From Prasinococcaceae sp. CCMP 1430 (taxonomy: Eukaryota; Prasinodermophyta; Palmophyllophyceae; Prasinococcales; Prasinococcaceae), in contig RQSC01000002.1 in NCBI GenBank assembly GCA_013416795.1, forward strand, positions 305,441-367,967: DNA of 62,527 nucleotides. The letters are read 5' to 3'. The stretch's first letter is position 1. Every line of letters begins with the position of its first letter. The notes beneath the pieces are model-generated. The model did no database searches, was not told where the DNA came from, and saw nothing but the letters and a program-made list of their open reading frames with translations. Shown here piece after piece: positions 18,501 to 27,732 of the stretch. The translations under genes were made by a program, and so were the position numbers.

Positions 18501-20279
18501 ATGCACCGTCTGCTGATCGCGCTTCCGAGTGTGTGCCAGAGTGCGCCCCGGAGGCGGCGGCGGCGACGTGGTCGTGTGGGGGCTGTCCTCTTTCCTCTGC
18601 ACGCTGCTGTCGACTCGAAGGCGTTCGTCGACCGGCCGGTGAGGGGTGCTCTCGCACGCGCGCCGGGCTGCGGCGGCGCGCTCGAGCGCGAGTTCGCCGC
18701 GCTGAGGGCTGCGGCAGAGGCCGCCGCGGCGGACGGGACGGGGGGCGGCGACTTCGTCGCTGAGTTCGTGGCGCGGCGCTTCGACGAACCGGGCGCCGAC
18801 CTCGAGCGCGCCACGCCAGACGATTGGGACGAGTCGGCCGCGCCGGTGCCGCCGCGCGCCAGTCCGGCGGGCGCGTACCTCGCGAGGTACTGCCACTCGA
18901 CATGGCCGGCGCTGTGCTTGCGCGCGTCGCCGTGCGTCGCCGAGGAGCCGCTCGCGCACACGCTGCTGCCGCTGCCGCGCACGATGGTCGTGCCTGGCGA
19001 CCGCTTCCGCGAGTCGTACTATTGGGACTCGTACTGGATCGTCCGCGGCTTGCTCGCGAGCGGCATGGGCCACACCGCCGAGGGGGTGGTCGAGAACCTC
19101 GTGTCGCTCGTCGAGCGCTTCGGCTTCGTCCCGAACGGGGGGCGCGCCTACTACGCGAACCGGTCGCAGCCCCCGCTGCTGGCCGCCATGGTCGCCGAGG
19201 TGTGGGCGGCGCGCAAGCGCGAGCTGGGGGCTGAGTGGCTCGCTCGCGCGCTGCGCGCTCTATACTCTGAGCACGCGTGGCTCACGGCGGCGCCGAGGCA
19301 GGTCGTCGTCGCCGCTGAACCTGCGCAGCGTGGCAGCGGCGGCGGTGCGCTGCACACCGCCGCCACTGATGGGGGCGCGCAGCACGCGCTGTGCCGATAC
19401 TGGGCGGACTGGGATGAGCCGCGCCCGGAGAGCTACCTCGAGGACGTGCGAGTTGGCGAGCGGGCAGGGCTCAGGGCGAGCAGCCCGGACTGGGCCAGGC
19501 TCATGCGCGAGATAGCAGCCACCGCCGCCTCCGGCTGGGACTTCTCAGCGCGATGGACCACCTGCGGTACCGGCGAGCTGTCGCAGCTGCGTACCACCCG
19601 CACGCTGCCCGCGGACCTCAACGCATTCATGCTGCTGATGGAGCGCACCGTGGCAGCGCTGGCAGGCGAAGCGGGCGACGCGAAGCACGCGGCCAAGTTC
19701 CAGTTGCTGGCGGATGCCAGGCAGAGGGCAATGGACGCCGTGCTGTGGGATGAGCGCGGTGGGCGGTGGCGGGACGCCGTGCTCGAGGGCGACGGTGCCG
19801 GCACGTCCGCGCACCCGTCGCGGGCGCGATGGTGCACGGACGCACCCCGCAGCGCGTCAGACTACGTACCGCTGTGGTGCGGGGCGGCAGCGGCCGGCAG
19901 CGACCGTGCGCTCGCGGTGGTGCGCTCGCTCGCTGCGTCGGGCCTTGTCTGCCGCAACGGCGTGGCGACCACGGACAAACAGAGCGGGGAGCAGTGGGAC
20001 TGGCCCAACGTGTGGCCGCCAATTCAGCACATGCTTGCCGAGGGGCTCAATCGCTGCGGGCACGAGGAGGGGCGACAGCTCGGTGCCAGCTTGGCCACTC
20101 GTTGGCTGCGCGCTACCGCGCGCACGCTAGAGCGCACGGGTGCAATGCACGAAAAGCTCGATGCCGTGAGCATCGGCGGTGCCGTGGGGCGCGGCGGTGA
20201 GTACGTGCCGCAGGTAGGCTTTGGGTGGACAAACGCGGCGGCGCTGCTGCTGCTCCAGCAGGTCGGCGGCGACGTGTGA
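18501..20279 (+). CDS. Trehalase (glycoside hydrolase family 37)
   Basis: Splits trehalose into two glucose molecules. Both family signatures are present: PGDRFRESYYWDSY (residues ~165-180) and QWDWPNVWPP (~500-510). Other hallmarks are DSKAFVDRP near the N-terminus, the catalytic-acid region SGWDFSARW (Asp), and GGEYVPQVGFGWTN near the end (catalytic Glu). Length (592 residues) is normal for neutral or secreted trehalases. The methionine at 18501 begins a short hydrophobic stretch (MHRLLIALPSVCQSA) followed by many Arg, so the true N-terminus and any signal peptide are uncertain. An upstream exon is possible. It is convergent with NLE1. Confidence 0.9.
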   Translation: MHRLLIALPSVCQSAPRRRRRRRGRVGAVLFPLHAAVDSKAFVDRPVRGALARAPGCGGALEREFAALRAAAEAAAADGTGGGDFVAEFVARRFDEPGADLERATPDDWDESAAPVPPRASPAGAYLARYCHSTWPALCLRASPCVAEEPLAHTLLPLPRTMVVPGDRFRESYYWDSYWIVRGLLASGMGHTAEGVVENLVSLVERFGFVPNGGRAYYANRSQPPLLAAMVAEVWAARKRELGAEWLARALRALYSEHAWLTAAPRQVVVAAEPAQRGSGGGALHTAATDGGAQHALCRYWADWDEPRPESYLEDVRVGERAGLRASSPDWARLMREIAATAASGWDFSARWTTCGTGELSQLRTTRTLPADLNAFMLLMERTVAALAGEAGDAKHAAKFQLLADARQRAMDAVLWDERGGRWRDAVLEGDGAGTSAHPSRARWCTDAPRSASDYVPLWCGAAAAGSDRALAVVRSLAASGLVCRNGVATTDKQSGEQWDWPNVWPPIQHMLAEGLNRCGHEEGRQLGASLATRWLRATARTLERTGAMHEKLDAVSIGGAVGRGGEYVPQVGFGWTNAAALLLLQQVGGDV

Positions 20280-20584
20280 GAGTCGCATCACAGTGTTGTA
20301 TACAAGTGCCATACCAATCTGTACAGAGCAAGGGTTGGGAGTGGAGTAGGGTTGGGAGGTTGAGGTGAGGGACCGAGATGTGCTCGGTGCGCCAGCTCAA
20401 TGCCTCCACATCTTCAGCACCCTGTCCTTCCCGCCCGTCGCGGCCGCGCTGCCATTGGGACTCCTGTGGTCCGCCGCGCCGAGGCGCCACAGCGCTTGTC
20501 AGCGCTCAGCGTGCGAGGGGCGCGGAAGCAATACGCGCGAGCCATGGCGCGAGCCACGTTTCAGGCGCACGCGGCTTCGCGCTG
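20280..20584. terminator. Shared 3' intergenic region of trehalase and NLE1
   Basis: Three hundred bases between two convergent stop codons. G/T-rich with a TGTTGTATAC segment just after the trehalase stop. It should contain both polyadenylation sites; no consensus signal stands out. Confidence 0.4.
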
Positions 20585-22081
20585 TCAGCTGCTCGCCACG
20601 CACCAGTCGAGCGCGAAGACCTCATCAGCGTGCCCCGGCAAATCCTCCTTCATCTTTTTCTGACGCGGTGACCACACCTTGACGGTCGAGTCCTTGCTCG
20701 CGCTCGCGATGAGACGGCCATCGGCCGACCACGCGACCATGTACACGGGACCGACGTGGCCACGCAGCGCGTTGAGGTACGTCCCAGTCACCCCGTCCCA
20801 CACGCGCACGCTGCGGTCGAACGAAGCGCTGGCCACTGTGCGGCCGTCGGGCGAGAATGCGATGTGGTTGATGAGCTGCTGGTGGCCGGTCATGCGCGCA
20901 ACCGGGGCCACCTTGCCGTGCTTGTCCTTGGGGGTCGCGCCACCGCCGCCGCCGAGCGTGCCCCTGCCGGGTGGCAAATACAGGAACATGGTGAAGTCGT
21001 CCGAGCCCGTGACCAGGCGCTCCTCCCCGCCGTGCTGCTTGAGGCAGCCCTCGTAGCGCTTGCGCGCGGCTGCCATGCACGCGGCGGCGTCCTCGCGGTC
21101 CTGAGGCGGTCGGCCGCGCTCATCACATGCGCCACATCGTAGCGCGTAGTCTGTGGAGAGCGCTAGCGCGTTGACCCAGTGCGCGTGCGGCGGCAGTTCG
21201 GCGATCGGCGCGCCATCGGTGCCCGACCAGCAGCGAATGGTGCGGTCGCGGCTGGCCGTGTAAATGGTGCCAGCGCCGCCCCAGCGCACGGCGGTCACGG
21301 CGCCCGTGTGCGTGGAAAGCGAGAAGAGCATGCGCCGCGTGGTGACGTCCCACACCTTTGCGGTCGTGTCGCGGCTTCCCGACACGATGCGCCGACACGG
21401 CCACGCGAGATGCGCGGGCTCCCACGCCAGGCACGTGATGTGCTTGCGGTGGCCCTTGAGGACGCCGACGCACGAGCCGTCCGCCTTCCACAGCCGCACA
21501 GTTGAGTCCATGCTGCCCGACGCCAACAGCGCGCAGTCCGGCGACCACTGCACAGTGAGCACCCAGTTGGTGTGACCCGCGCACGTCTTCCACGGCGTGT
21601 TGCTATTGACGTTCCACAGGCGCACTGTGGTATCGCCACTGCCCGACGCAAGCTGGCGGCCGTCGGGTGAGAACGACACGGAGAGCACCGCCTCGGTGTG
21701 GCCCGGGAGCGTGCTCGAGCATCGCGTGAGCGCGCGCACGTGGAACACGGCCTGCGGCCGGTACACAATTTTCAGGACCGATTCCACCGACACCGAGTGC
21801 TTCAGCAGGTGCGCGCCCAGCGACTCCTCCAGCTCGAGCTCGTCGACGTAGAACGCGTACGGGAGATCGTCCTCGTTGGTTAGGAGCTTGTTGAGCAGCA
21901 CGTTCAGCTGCGCGACGGTGATGTCGTGCGGCAGGTCGAGCTGCGGGCCTGCCGCAGCACCATCGGCGCTCATGAGCCGCGCAATCACGCCCGCGCCATC
22001 GCTCCCGCCGACAGCACCCGCGGGCGGCTCGGTCCGCTGCTGCTTCTTGGGGCGCGTGTACGCCTCGGGGGGGGCGCCCAT
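20585..22081 (-). CDS. NLE1: Notchless homologue, WD40 ribosome-assembly factor
   Basis: A 498-residue intronless protein. Residues ~30-110 form the NLE (ubiquitin-like) domain: QLDLPHDITVAQLNVLLNKL, then LPYAFYVDELELEESLGAHL and VLKIVYRPQAVFHVRALTRC. About eight WD40 repeats follow, with the family-typical start SSTLPGHTEAVLSVSFSPDG and end STVKVWSPRQKKMKEDLPGH then ADEVFALDW. NLE1/Rsa4 docks on pre-60S ribosomes and is removed by the AAA ATPase Rea1 through its NLE domain. The gene lies back to back with SWD2, separated by GCC and CA microsatellites. Confidence 0.95.
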   Translation of the reverse strand: MGAPPEAYTRPKKQQRTEPPAGAVGGSDGAGVIARLMSADGAAAGPQLDLPHDITVAQLNVLLNKLLTNEDDLPYAFYVDELELEESLGAHLLKHSVSVESVLKIVYRPQAVFHVRALTRCSSTLPGHTEAVLSVSFSPDGRQLASGSGDTTVRLWNVNSNTPWKTCAGHTNWVLTVQWSPDCALLASGSMDSTVRLWKADGSCVGVLKGHRKHITCLAWEPAHLAWPCRRIVSGSRDTTAKVWDVTTRRMLFSLSTHTGAVTAVRWGGAGTIYTASRDRTIRCWSGTDGAPIAELPPHAHWVNALALSTDYALRCGACDERGRPPQDREDAAACMAAARKRYEGCLKQHGGEERLVTGSDDFTMFLYLPPGRGTLGGGGGATPKDKHGKVAPVARMTGHQQLINHIAFSPDGRTVASASFDRSVRVWDGVTGTYLNALRGHVGPVYMVAWSADGRLIASASKDSTVKVWSPRQKKMKEDLPGHADEVFALDWCVASS

Positions 22082-22082
22082 G

Positions 22083-22115
<33 letters not shown>

Positions 22116-22117
22116 NC

Positions 22118-22164
<47 letters not shown>

Positions 22165-22177
22165 AACACACACACAC

Positions 22178-22233
<56 letters not shown>

Positions 22234-22250
22234 AACACACACACACACAC
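22083..22250. repeat. GCC repeat, single n, then (CA)n microsatellite
   Basis: About eleven GCC triplets end at an n (22116). About 130 bp of nearly pure CA follow (22121-22250) with a few interruptions such as gcaaac and cgac. It lies in the NLE1/SWD2 divergent upstream region. The n probably marks an unresolved repeat or contig join. Confidence 0.9.
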
Positions 22251-22309
22251 ATCAACTCGCGCAGGGCTCGCGCGGCGGCGTGGCTCGCGCGGGCGGGCCG
22301 GCGAGCGGC

Positions 22310-22376
22310 GCGCCGCCGTACCTGAAGCACGGCGCCGGCGTGTACGAGTACGCCAACGGGGCGCGCTACGAGGTGC
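22310..22376 (+). pseudogene. Possible MORN-repeat exon fragment
   Basis: The plus-strand frame reads YLKHGAGVYEYANGARYE, which fits the MORN motif (GxGxYxYxNGxxYxG), and is followed directly by gtgcgcgt, a possible splice donor. Nothing MORN-like continues before the SWD2 start at 22404. Weak, because it is a single repeat. Confidence 0.35.
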
Positions 22377-22403
22377 GCGTGCGCGCGCCGGCCCGCCGGG
22401 GAG

Positions 22404-23575
22404 ATGCAGGGCCCGTCGGTGCGCCTCGATGACGCGGCCGTGCGCTCGTTCGGCCTCGCGCGCGTCTTCAAGGACAACACCGCGCGCGTGAACTCGGTGG
22501 ACTTCCACCGCACGGAGGACCTCATGGTGACGGGGAGCGACGACGAGTCGATCCACGTGTACAACACGGCCAGCGGCGAGCTGTCCAAAACCATCTTCAG
22601 CAAAAAGTACGGCGTCGACTGCGTCCGCTTCACGCACGCGCCGCACGCCATCCTGTGCTCGAGCAAGAATGGCGCATGGGACGAGACGCTGCGCTACCTG
22701 AGCGTACATGACAACCGCTACCTGCGCTATTTCCGCGGGCACCGCGGCCGCGTCACGTCTCTGGCCATGTCTCCGCTGGACGACTCCTTCATCAGTGCCA
22801 GCATGGACAAGACGGTCCGAGTATGGGACCTGAGGACCAACGCCTGCCAGGGGATGCTGCGCGCGCCCGCGACACCGTGCGCCGCGTTCGACGAACAGGG
22901 GCTCGTGATGGGGGTGGCGATGGAAGGGCAGCTCGGGGGCAACATGGAGCTCATGTTCAGTACGTGCGCGCCGACGGGAGCGGCCGTGCAGCTTGACAGC
23001 CCGCCCGCGCTCCGAGCCGCGGCGCATGGTGCAGCCCTTTGCCGCGCCACTGCGGCCGCGCCGAGCCCGCGAGCTGACAGACCGGCGCGCGCCCTTTACG
23101 TGCTTTGTCGCACGGCCGCCGTGCAGAGCTGTACGATGTACGCATGTACGGCAAGGGCCCGTTCGACACGTTCCGGCTCGCAGGCACGCAGTCCGCGCCG
23201 ACGCACGTGTGCTTCTCGCCCGACGGTGCGCTCGTGCTGCTGTGCACCAAAGATGGCTCGATCGCGCTGCTCGACGCGTTCAAGGGCGAGCAGCGCCACC
23301 TCTTCCAGACGCAACCTCCCGAGGATGATACCGTCCGGCTGCAGGCATGCTTCTCTCCAGACGGGAAGTACGTGCTGTGCGGCTCTGCCGACGGATCGGT
23401 GCGAGTGTGGTCGTCGTCGACGGGCGAGGAGCTCGTGAAGTGGCTGGGCCATGCGGACGCGCCGGCGGTCGTGCGGTGGGCGCCGCGCCGTATGATGGTC
23501 GCAAGCGCGTGCTCCGCGCTGGCGCTGTGGTTGCCCGATATGGACAAAATCGGCGGCATCAGGGCCACCCCTTGA
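22404..23575 (+). CDS. WDR82: SWD2/WDR82 WD40 protein, two exons
   Basis: WD40 subunit of COMPASS H3K4 methyltransferase and of the cleavage/polyadenylation-associated phosphatase complex. Exon 1 (22404-22959) holds VRSFGLARVFKDNTARVNSV and DFHRTEDLMVTGSDDESIHV, then SKKYGVDCVRFTH, a RYFRGHRGRVTSLAMSP repeat and VRVWDLRTNACQG. A GT donor at 22960 and AG ending at 23126 remove 167 nt. The join gives KLYDVRMYGKGPFDTFRL, the family-conserved segment. Exon 2 (23127-23575) holds the last WD repeats and ends KIGGIRATP. Predicted length is 334 residues, close to the ~315 usual for the family. Confidence 0.92.
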
Positions 23576-23945
23576 GTCCCACCACGGCCGGCGGGCCCGA
23601 GGCGCCTCGATGGTGCGCCTGCCCTATCTGCGCATGCGAGCGCGCCACCCACTTAATACTCTGTTGTACAACAGCGCACGCGCCGCACCCGATGGAATGA
23701 GCGCGGCCATGGGACGCGTGCGCTAAGCACTTGCGGAACGGCGCGGCGGGAGTGCTAGGCGTCCCAGCGGCCGCGCCGCTTCGACGCGAGCGCTAGCGCG
23801 CGCGCGCACGCCTCAGTAGCTCAAGAGGACAGCGAGACCCACACAGCCAGCTGAGGTGTGGGAACAAAGTAGATTACATGGGAACGTCGCAGGGGAGTTG
23901 TACAGGGCGGTGCTCGGAGTGCATGCGAGTGGCGGCCGTCGCCCT
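23576..23945. terminator. Convergent intergenic region
   Basis: About 370 bases between the SWD2 stop and the stop of the small minus-strand gene. No gene is seen. Confidence 0.4.
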
Positions 23946-24236
23946 TCAGTCCTTCTTGCCCGCCTTGGTGCCGGTGCGGCTGTCGTGCATCCCGGCCGAC
24001 ACCGTCATGCCCGAACCCAGGGCTAGGGATGCATCCATCTCTGCCTGCTCCTGCGCGAGCGCGGCCTGCGCCTTCTTGAGGTGCTTCGCCTTGGGAGCCG
24101 CCGAGGGCGAGTGCACAGGCTTCACGGCAGCACCCTCGGGCGCGACTAGCTCGCGCTCGCCCTCCTCGACCACCTCCGCGAAGCCACCCCAGAACTCGTC
24201 GTTGAACTTGAGCATGGACTCCCAGAGGCCACCCAT
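23946..24236 (-). CDS. Small protein of unknown function (96 residues)
   Basis: I do not recognise it. It starts MGGLWESMLKFNDEFWGGFA, a short amphipathic aromatic-rich helix, followed by an acidic stretch and a Lys/Ala-rich helix (KAKHLKKAQAALAQEQAEMD). It ends GTKAGKKD. No signal peptide or membrane segment is seen. The start was chosen because sequence upstream is Arg/Ala-rich leader. Short length and lack of a match make it tentative, but composition changes sharply at the chosen start and the frame is coherent. Confidence 0.45.
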   Translation of the reverse strand: MGGLWESMLKFNDEFWGGFAEVVEEGERELVAPEGAAVKPVHSPSAAPKAKHLKKAQAALAQEQAEMDASLALGSGMTVSAGMHDSRTGTKAGKKD

Positions 24237-24550
24237 CGCAGCCGCGCGGCCGCGCACAGCGCGCCGCGCGCCGCGCGCGCCCCACGTCGCCCGCGTGGCG
24301 CGCGCGGTATGGCGCCCCGAGCGCGCTGGGGGCGACTGAACGCGCGCTGGCGCCGGCACGCGTCGCGAAAAAAGCCTTCTCCGGCTGCGGGCAATCGGGC
24401 GATGGTGGCGGCGGCGGGTGGCAGACACTCGCACAGAGAGCGCGCCCGCGACCCCCGTCCGCGCGCGCGCTCACTTGCACACACAAGCACACGTGCGCGC
24501 GCGCGCGCGTGCGCACGCCGCTGCCCGCGCGCGCACCCCTTGCGAGCGCA

Positions 24551-25435
24551 ATGGACGCGCGTGCGGACGGCGACTTCGACGAGGTGTGGGCGGGCGAGGC
24601 GGTGCACGAGACGGCGGGCGAGGCCCAGGAGGAGGAGGCCGTGGCAGCTGAGCGCGTGGTTGAGGAGGTCTCAGGAGCGGCCGGCGGCGATGGTGAAGCT
24701 GCACTGCCGCTTCCGCCCGCGGCGCTCGCCGCTGCCGTGGGCGCGCTCCTCCTCCTCCTCCTCCTGCTGCTGTACTTCATGCTGCGATCGCGGTCGAAGA
24801 AGCGCGCGTCGGCCGTGCTCCTGCTCGGCGCGAGCGGGTCGGGCAAGACAGCGATGCTCATGCGGCTCAAACACGGCGGTGAGGGCGCGCCCAACGGGAC
24901 TGTGACGTCGATGGAGGCGAACGAGGCCGAGGTGGTTGTCTCAGGCCCCCGGGGGCCGCGTGCCGCGCGTGTGGTCGACCTGCCCGGACACCCGCGGCTG
25001 CGCGTGCTGTACGACGACTACCTCGACGCCGCGCGGGCAGTGGTGTACGTCGTCGATGCAGAGGCCTTTGACGCGCCGGCCGCCGCAGAGGGGCTGGCCG
25101 CCGTCCTGCGGCGGCGCACGCTCGCCAGGTCGCGCGCGCCCGTGCTGCTCGCATGCAACAAGATGGACCGCCTCACGGCGTACCCCGTGAAAACCATCGT
25201 CAAGCGCCTCGAGAGGGAGATCGAGGCGCTGCGCACGGCCACCAAGGCGAAGCTCACGGATATCGGTGGCGATGCCGACGCGGAGCGCGCGTTGATGCCC
25301 CTCGAGGACCTCGCACCGGAGGGCCGCGCCTTCAGCTTCGAGGTGGGCTGCCCTCTCACGGTGACGGCCGCGGCGGTGTCGGTCGCCGCCGGCAAGCTCG
25401 ACGACGTCGAGGCCTTCATCGCGGCCAACTGGTAG
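24551..25435 (+). CDS. SRPRB: Signal recognition particle receptor subunit beta
   Basis: Membrane-anchored GTPase that holds SRP receptor alpha at the ER. An acidic N-terminus (~50 residues) leads to one membrane segment ([20 protein letters not shown]), then a basic stop-transfer (RSRSKKR) and a small GTPase domain. The GTPase domain has G1 (GASGSGKTAM), G3 (DLPGHPRLR), G4 (ACNKMD) and a C-terminal FEVGCPLT near the G5 position. It has 294 residues, no introns, and the usual family topology with the GTPase in the cytosol. The start at 24551 is used because upstream codons are in a low-complexity CA/CG leader. Confidence 0.92.
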   Translation: MDARADGDFDEVWAGEAVHETAGEAQEEEAVAAERVVEEVSGAAGGDGEAALPLPPAALAAAVGALLLLLLLLLYFMLRSRSKKRASAVLLLGASGSGKTAMLMRLKHGGEGAPNGTVTSMEANEAEVVVSGPRGPRAARVVDLPGHPRLRVLYDDYLDAARAVVYVVDAEAFDAPAAAEGLAAVLRRRTLARSRAPVLLACNKMDRLTAYPVKTIVKRLEREIEALRTATKAKLTDIGGDADAERALMPLEDLAPEGRAFSFEVGCPLTVTAAAVSVAAGKLDDVEAFIAANW

Positions 25436-25518
25436 CACACCGCGGGTGCAGGCGCGCCGCGCAGCGCGCGCGGGCGTACATGAAACTCGATCAGGCTGCC
25501 CACTCTCTCTCACGCGCA

Positions 25519-25594
25519 CACGCCCGTGCGCGCGTGCCCGCGCGCGTGAGTGCGACCACGCCCGTGCGCGCGTGCCCGCGCGCGTGAGTGCGAC
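25519..25594. repeat. 38-bp tandem duplication
   Basis: Two adjacent near-identical copies of a 38-bp CG-rich unit (starting cgcccgtgcgcgcgtgcccg) just downstream of SRPRB. Confidence 0.85.
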
Positions 25595-25710
25595 GCCAGA
25601 GCGTGGACGAAATTGATTAGTCTGTGTGTGTGGCTGTGTGCGCACACGCGCATGCGCGCGCGTGTGCTCCCCCCAAGCGCCTCGTCGCCGCCGCGCGCCG
25701 CTCAGGGCGC

Positions 25711-26664
25711 TCAGTCATCCTGCGGAATCTCCGGGTTGAGCTCCATGAGCGGCGCGGACTCGTAGTTGCTGTACAGGCAGTATTGGTACACGAGGTTAGG
25801 GATGCTCGGCTGGAAGGGCCGCGGCTCCACGCCGAGCTCCTTCCGCAGGAAGTCGGCATTCTCCGGGATCGTCGAGATGAGGATCCTGCGGGCGCGGAGG
25901 GCGCCGGCAACGTGTGTGAGCGCGTGCGTGTGCGCGCGCACGTGCGTGCGCATATGGCCGCGTGTGTGAGCGAGCGCGCGCGAGCGCGAGCGTGCGCGTG
26001 CGCGCGTGTCCGGCACCACGTACTTGCCGCCGGGTTTGAGGAGCTTCCTGGTGGCCACGGCGTAGAGTGCCCAGACCTCGTGCGTGATGAAGGGCGGGTC
26101 GATCACAGCGTAGTCGAAGTCCGCGGCGAGCTCCTCGGGCAGCTCGTCGGGTTTGTTGAAGTCGTAGATGACGTAGTTGTCCAGATTCGTCCACTGCGGG
26201 TCGAGATCGAAGAGCACGCAATTAGCCCTGAGCTCCTTGTTCTTAAGCGAGAAAAATATGGAGGGCGTGGAGAGGAAGGCCGCGCGCCCCGCGTGCACCT
26301 CCACCTCGTTGGCCATCACCTCGATCGTGTACGGCGAGTACCAATATTGGTTGAGGTCGCCGATCTCAGGAGTCTGTGCGTGTGCGCGCGCGTGCGCGCG
26401 CGCGCTATCAGCCTGCTGCTGCGTGCAGCGTTGAGGCCACTCCTAAGCAATACAGCCACACACCCACCACGCACGTACGCGCACACACACACGCCAGCGT
26501 GCGCGCGCAAACTCACACAAACGCCCGCCCCCATAGGCGTGCGCACGCACGCGCGTGCGCACCCGCCTGCGCACGCATATGCCAGGGCACATCAACGGGC
26601 GCCGACCCACCTTGGCGGTGAAGCGGTTGCGCTTCGCCTTGGCATCCTCGGCGCTCGTCGCCAT
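25711..26664 (-). CDS. EEF1AKMT1: EEF1A lysine methyltransferase 1 (EFM5/N6AMT2 family), three exons
   Basis: Seven-beta-strand methyltransferase related to adenine N6-methylases that modifies elongation factor 1A. Exon 1 (26664-26611) encodes MATSAEDAKAKRNRFTAK. Exon 2 (26373-26024) starts TPEIGDLNQYWYS and contains FLSTPSIFFSL, LFDLDPQW and the catalytic-type DPPF motif (YAVIDPPFI), ending GGK. Exon 3 (25885-25711) continues ILISTIPENADFLRKELGV and ends YSNYESAPLMELNPEIPQDD. Introns 26374-26610 and 25886-26023 are GT-AG and full of alternating CG/CA repeats. Total length is 192 residues. The second intron keeps the frame open, so it was found by the break in family similarity: the join gives GKILIST. 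Confidence 0.88.
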
Positions 26665-27732
26665 CGCTCCTTTCCCCCCAGCACCCCCTACCCCACCCTA
26701 CTCGGCGCGGCGCCCGCCGGCGCTCGCGGCGCCCGCTCGCGCCCCGCGCCCCGCGTGCTCGCGTAACGGGCGCCGCCCGCCAGGTCCCTGCCGACGCGCA
26801 GCGCGCAACGGCGCCGCGTTTGCATTCGACCGGCTCGCGATCCGCCTCTCGTCCGGCTCGCGATCCGGCTCGCGATCCGGCCGGCTCATGTGCCATGCTC
26901 CCGTGCCCGGCGCGCGTGCCGCCGCGGCGTCGCGCCACGCGGCGAACGAGGGCGCGCCATCAAACCGCACGCGATCTCAGTTTTTTTTTTGATTTTTTTG
27001 TTTTTGATTTTATTTTTGATTTCGGCGGCGCCCCAGCTTTGCAAATTTCACACTCGACGAAAAGGATATCCCGTGGGTAAATTATACACTTCTCAAGATG
27101 AAAGATCTCTCGAGGTCGAGCTGCTGGAGCAGGCCCGGAACAGACAACGGACGAGCGAATGAACGGACGGACGCCTCCTTTTTTTTTATTTTTTTGTGCG
27201 CGCGAATGCACGGCCGCGCGAGTCCAAAAACGCATTGCAGTGTGTGTGCACGGCGAAGTCAAATTTTTCCGCGGGTGGGCAAACGAACCGTATGCAACGG
27301 CAAACGGTCGGTCGGTGTCATTCGGAGGATCGCTGGGCGCGGGCCGCAGCCGATTCACCGATGAAAATATCCGGAGCATGCGCGTGTGCGGGCAGCCGCT
27401 CGGCGCGGGGCAAACACGCGCGCAGGCAATTGACTCCGAATTGGGACCGACAGCCCCGGGCCAGCGCGCGGCGCTCCCGCGGCGCGCGGCGTAGGTCAAA
27501 CGGGATGCGTTTCGGCCGCGCCGCATTCGTGTCCGCGAAACGCGCGCGCGCGCGGGAGAGATCGGGCGGCGGGGAGGGTGCGCTGCTGCTGCTGAGGAGG
27601 AGGAGGAGGTGTGTGTGTGGGGTGTGTGGTGTGTGTGTGCGCGGAGTGAAGGGGCGGCGTTGGGTGTGCACGCGCGCGCGGCCCCACTCGTCTGCGCCGG
27701 CCGCGGCGCCGGTCGCGGGCGCGTATGGCGGG
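26665..27732. other. Intergenic, AT-enriched islands, no gene seen
   Basis: About 1 kb between two divergent genes. It has three copies of a gctcgcgatccg-type repeat (26830-26880) and T-rich stretches at about 26979-27020 and 27177-27197 that contrast with the surrounding GC. A frame open from 27196 runs into the desaturase but looks non-coding. It contains GGA and TG microsatellites near 27594-27635. Confidence 0.5.

Noticed and set aside
16949-18982. 677-codon minus-strand frame spanning the NOM1 fragment and trehalase start
   Set aside because: Crosses the n and overlaps the trehalase gene; it is not the NOM1 frame and lacks protein-like features.
20365-20682. Short plus-strand open frames between trehalase and NLE1
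   Set aside because: Overlap the NLE1 coding end and have no recognisable domain.
23805-23880. tRNA-like start (tcagtagctcaagaggacagcg) near 23813
   Set aside because: Resembles an A box, but there is no B box and no acceptor or anticodon stem can be paired.
27196-27732. N-terminal extension of the sterol desaturase
   Set aside because: Residues come from microsatellite and AT-rich intergenic DNA, and family members start near MVIPEVYA; treated as leader.
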